Source: Algorimicrobium sediminis
Lineage (GTDB): Bacteria > Bacteroidota > Bacteroidia > Flavobacteriales > Flavobacteriaceae
Direction of reading: 5' to 3'
Assembly (NCBI RefSeq): GCF_042684585.1
Contig: NZ_JBHULS010000001.1
Span: 62,001-126,000, forward strand
Length of the DNA stretch: 64,000 nucleotides
Part shown: positions 63,734-64,000 of the stretch, piece by piece
Position numbering within the stretch: position 1 is the stretch's first letter
Layout of the letters: each line of letters opens with the position of its first letter
The notes under the pieces: model-generated
Told to the model about the DNA's origin: nothing
Seen by the model: the letters and a program-made list of their open reading frames with translations, nothing else
The model's database searches: none
Position numbers and translations under genes: made by a program

Positions 63734-63767
63734 CCGTTCAAAAACTGTATTTAAAATATGCATCCCA

Positions 63768-64000
63768 ATGAGTAAGAAAGATAAAAACGAAACGGCTACA
63801 GATGATTTATTAGAAAATCAAACAACCGATACAACCGAAGCAACAGAAGAAACCTCTGATGCCAATACCGACCAAACACCGGAGGAAAAGCTTACAGAAG
63901 CACTTGCGCAAGAGAAAGATAAATTTATGCGTTTGTTTGCAGAGTTTGAAAATTACAAAAGGCGCACCGCTAAAGAGCGTATAGACTTGTTTAAAACAGC
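63768..64000 (+). CDS. grpE: GrpE nucleotide exchange factor, 5' part
   Basis: Cochaperone that releases ADP from DnaK. Only the first 77 codons lie in the window; the gene runs off the end. The acidic Thr/Glu-rich N-terminus (to about residue 40) is followed by the start of the long helix with the signature FAEFENYKRRTAKERIDLFKTA (about 56-77). The ATG 63768 overlaps a 5-codon ORF starting at 63758, probably by chance. The palindrome upstream may reflect heat-shock control. Confidence 0.93.
   Translation, partial: MSKKDKNETATDDLLENQTTDTTEATEETSDANTDQTPEEKLTEALAQEKDKFMRLFAEFENYKRRTAKERIDLFKT

Noticed and set aside
63758..63775. Five-codon upstream ORF overlapping grpE start
   Set aside because: Too short and no supporting signal; probably chance.

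Overview
The window looks like chromosome of a flavobacterium (Bacteroidota, Flavobacteriaceae). The evidence is a type IX secretion (T9SS) type B C-terminal domain on a giant adhesin, a type A sorting tail on a secreted nuclease, many short lipoproteins, promoters with the Bacteroidota -7 box TAnnTTTG in place of sigma70 boxes, hardly any Shine-Dalgarno sequences, an archaeal-type ProRS, a Rho with a long charged insert, a type III glutamine synthetase and clade-typical families (Lacal_2735, BT_3928, DUF4293, DUF4197, DUF3078). DNA is AT-rich and gene-dense. I see no rRNA, IS element, prophage or CRISPR array.

Layout. 1-8 kb: one 2659-residue T9SS adhesin containing nine ~73-residue repeats and ten further ~100-residue modules. 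8.5-15.6 kb: FadL-type porin, Tyr/Gly/Arg-rich lipoprotein, proS, tRNA-Glu, rpsT, rho, DUF4293. 15.7-16.8 kb: the least core-like patch, with a decayed lipoprotein gene carrying several frameshifts and stops, followed by an intact 48-residue membrane peptide gene. 16.8-27.3 kb: phosphodiesterase, truA-ABC exporter, a folP-lipoprotein-cdaA operon (folate and c-di-AMP), DUF1599-BT_3928-permease, tpiA-prmA-clpS. 27.6-33.4 kb: tRNA-Arg, a secreted multidomain nuclease, a BlaI/M56 regulatory pair with three evenly spaced operators, and a Na+/Ca2+ exchanger. 33.5-44.9 kb: glnA, purM, DUF3078, B12-dependent nrdJ, a minimal ABC pair, prfA, pyrF and a BtuF-like binding protein. 45-54 kb: small conserved proteins, a response regulator with histidine kinase, the fused B12-dependent mutase, a single-domain DEAD-like ATPase and an Lrp regulator. 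54-64 kb: crcB, GyrI-like protein, M49 peptidase, MazG-like pyrophosphohydrolase, ilvE, a DUF4920/CxxCH lipoprotein/mnmD operon, a TIGR01777 epimerase, YceI and the start of grpE.

How it fits together. Most of the window is housekeeping: translation (proS, rpsT, prfA, prmA, truA, mnmD, two tRNAs), nucleotide and folate metabolism (folP, purM, pyrF, nrdJ), nitrogen and amino acids (glnA, ilvE) and envelope functions. Two adenosylcobalamin enzymes plus a BtuF-like protein suggest reliance on B12. The items most worth a second look are the 20-bp-spaced triple BlaI operator that reaches the exchanger promoter, the decayed lipoprotein/small-membrane-protein locus, the permease with no standard start codon, and uncharacterised palindromes before nrdJ, after the Lrp gene and before grpE. 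I found no convincing complete new defence or biosynthetic system.
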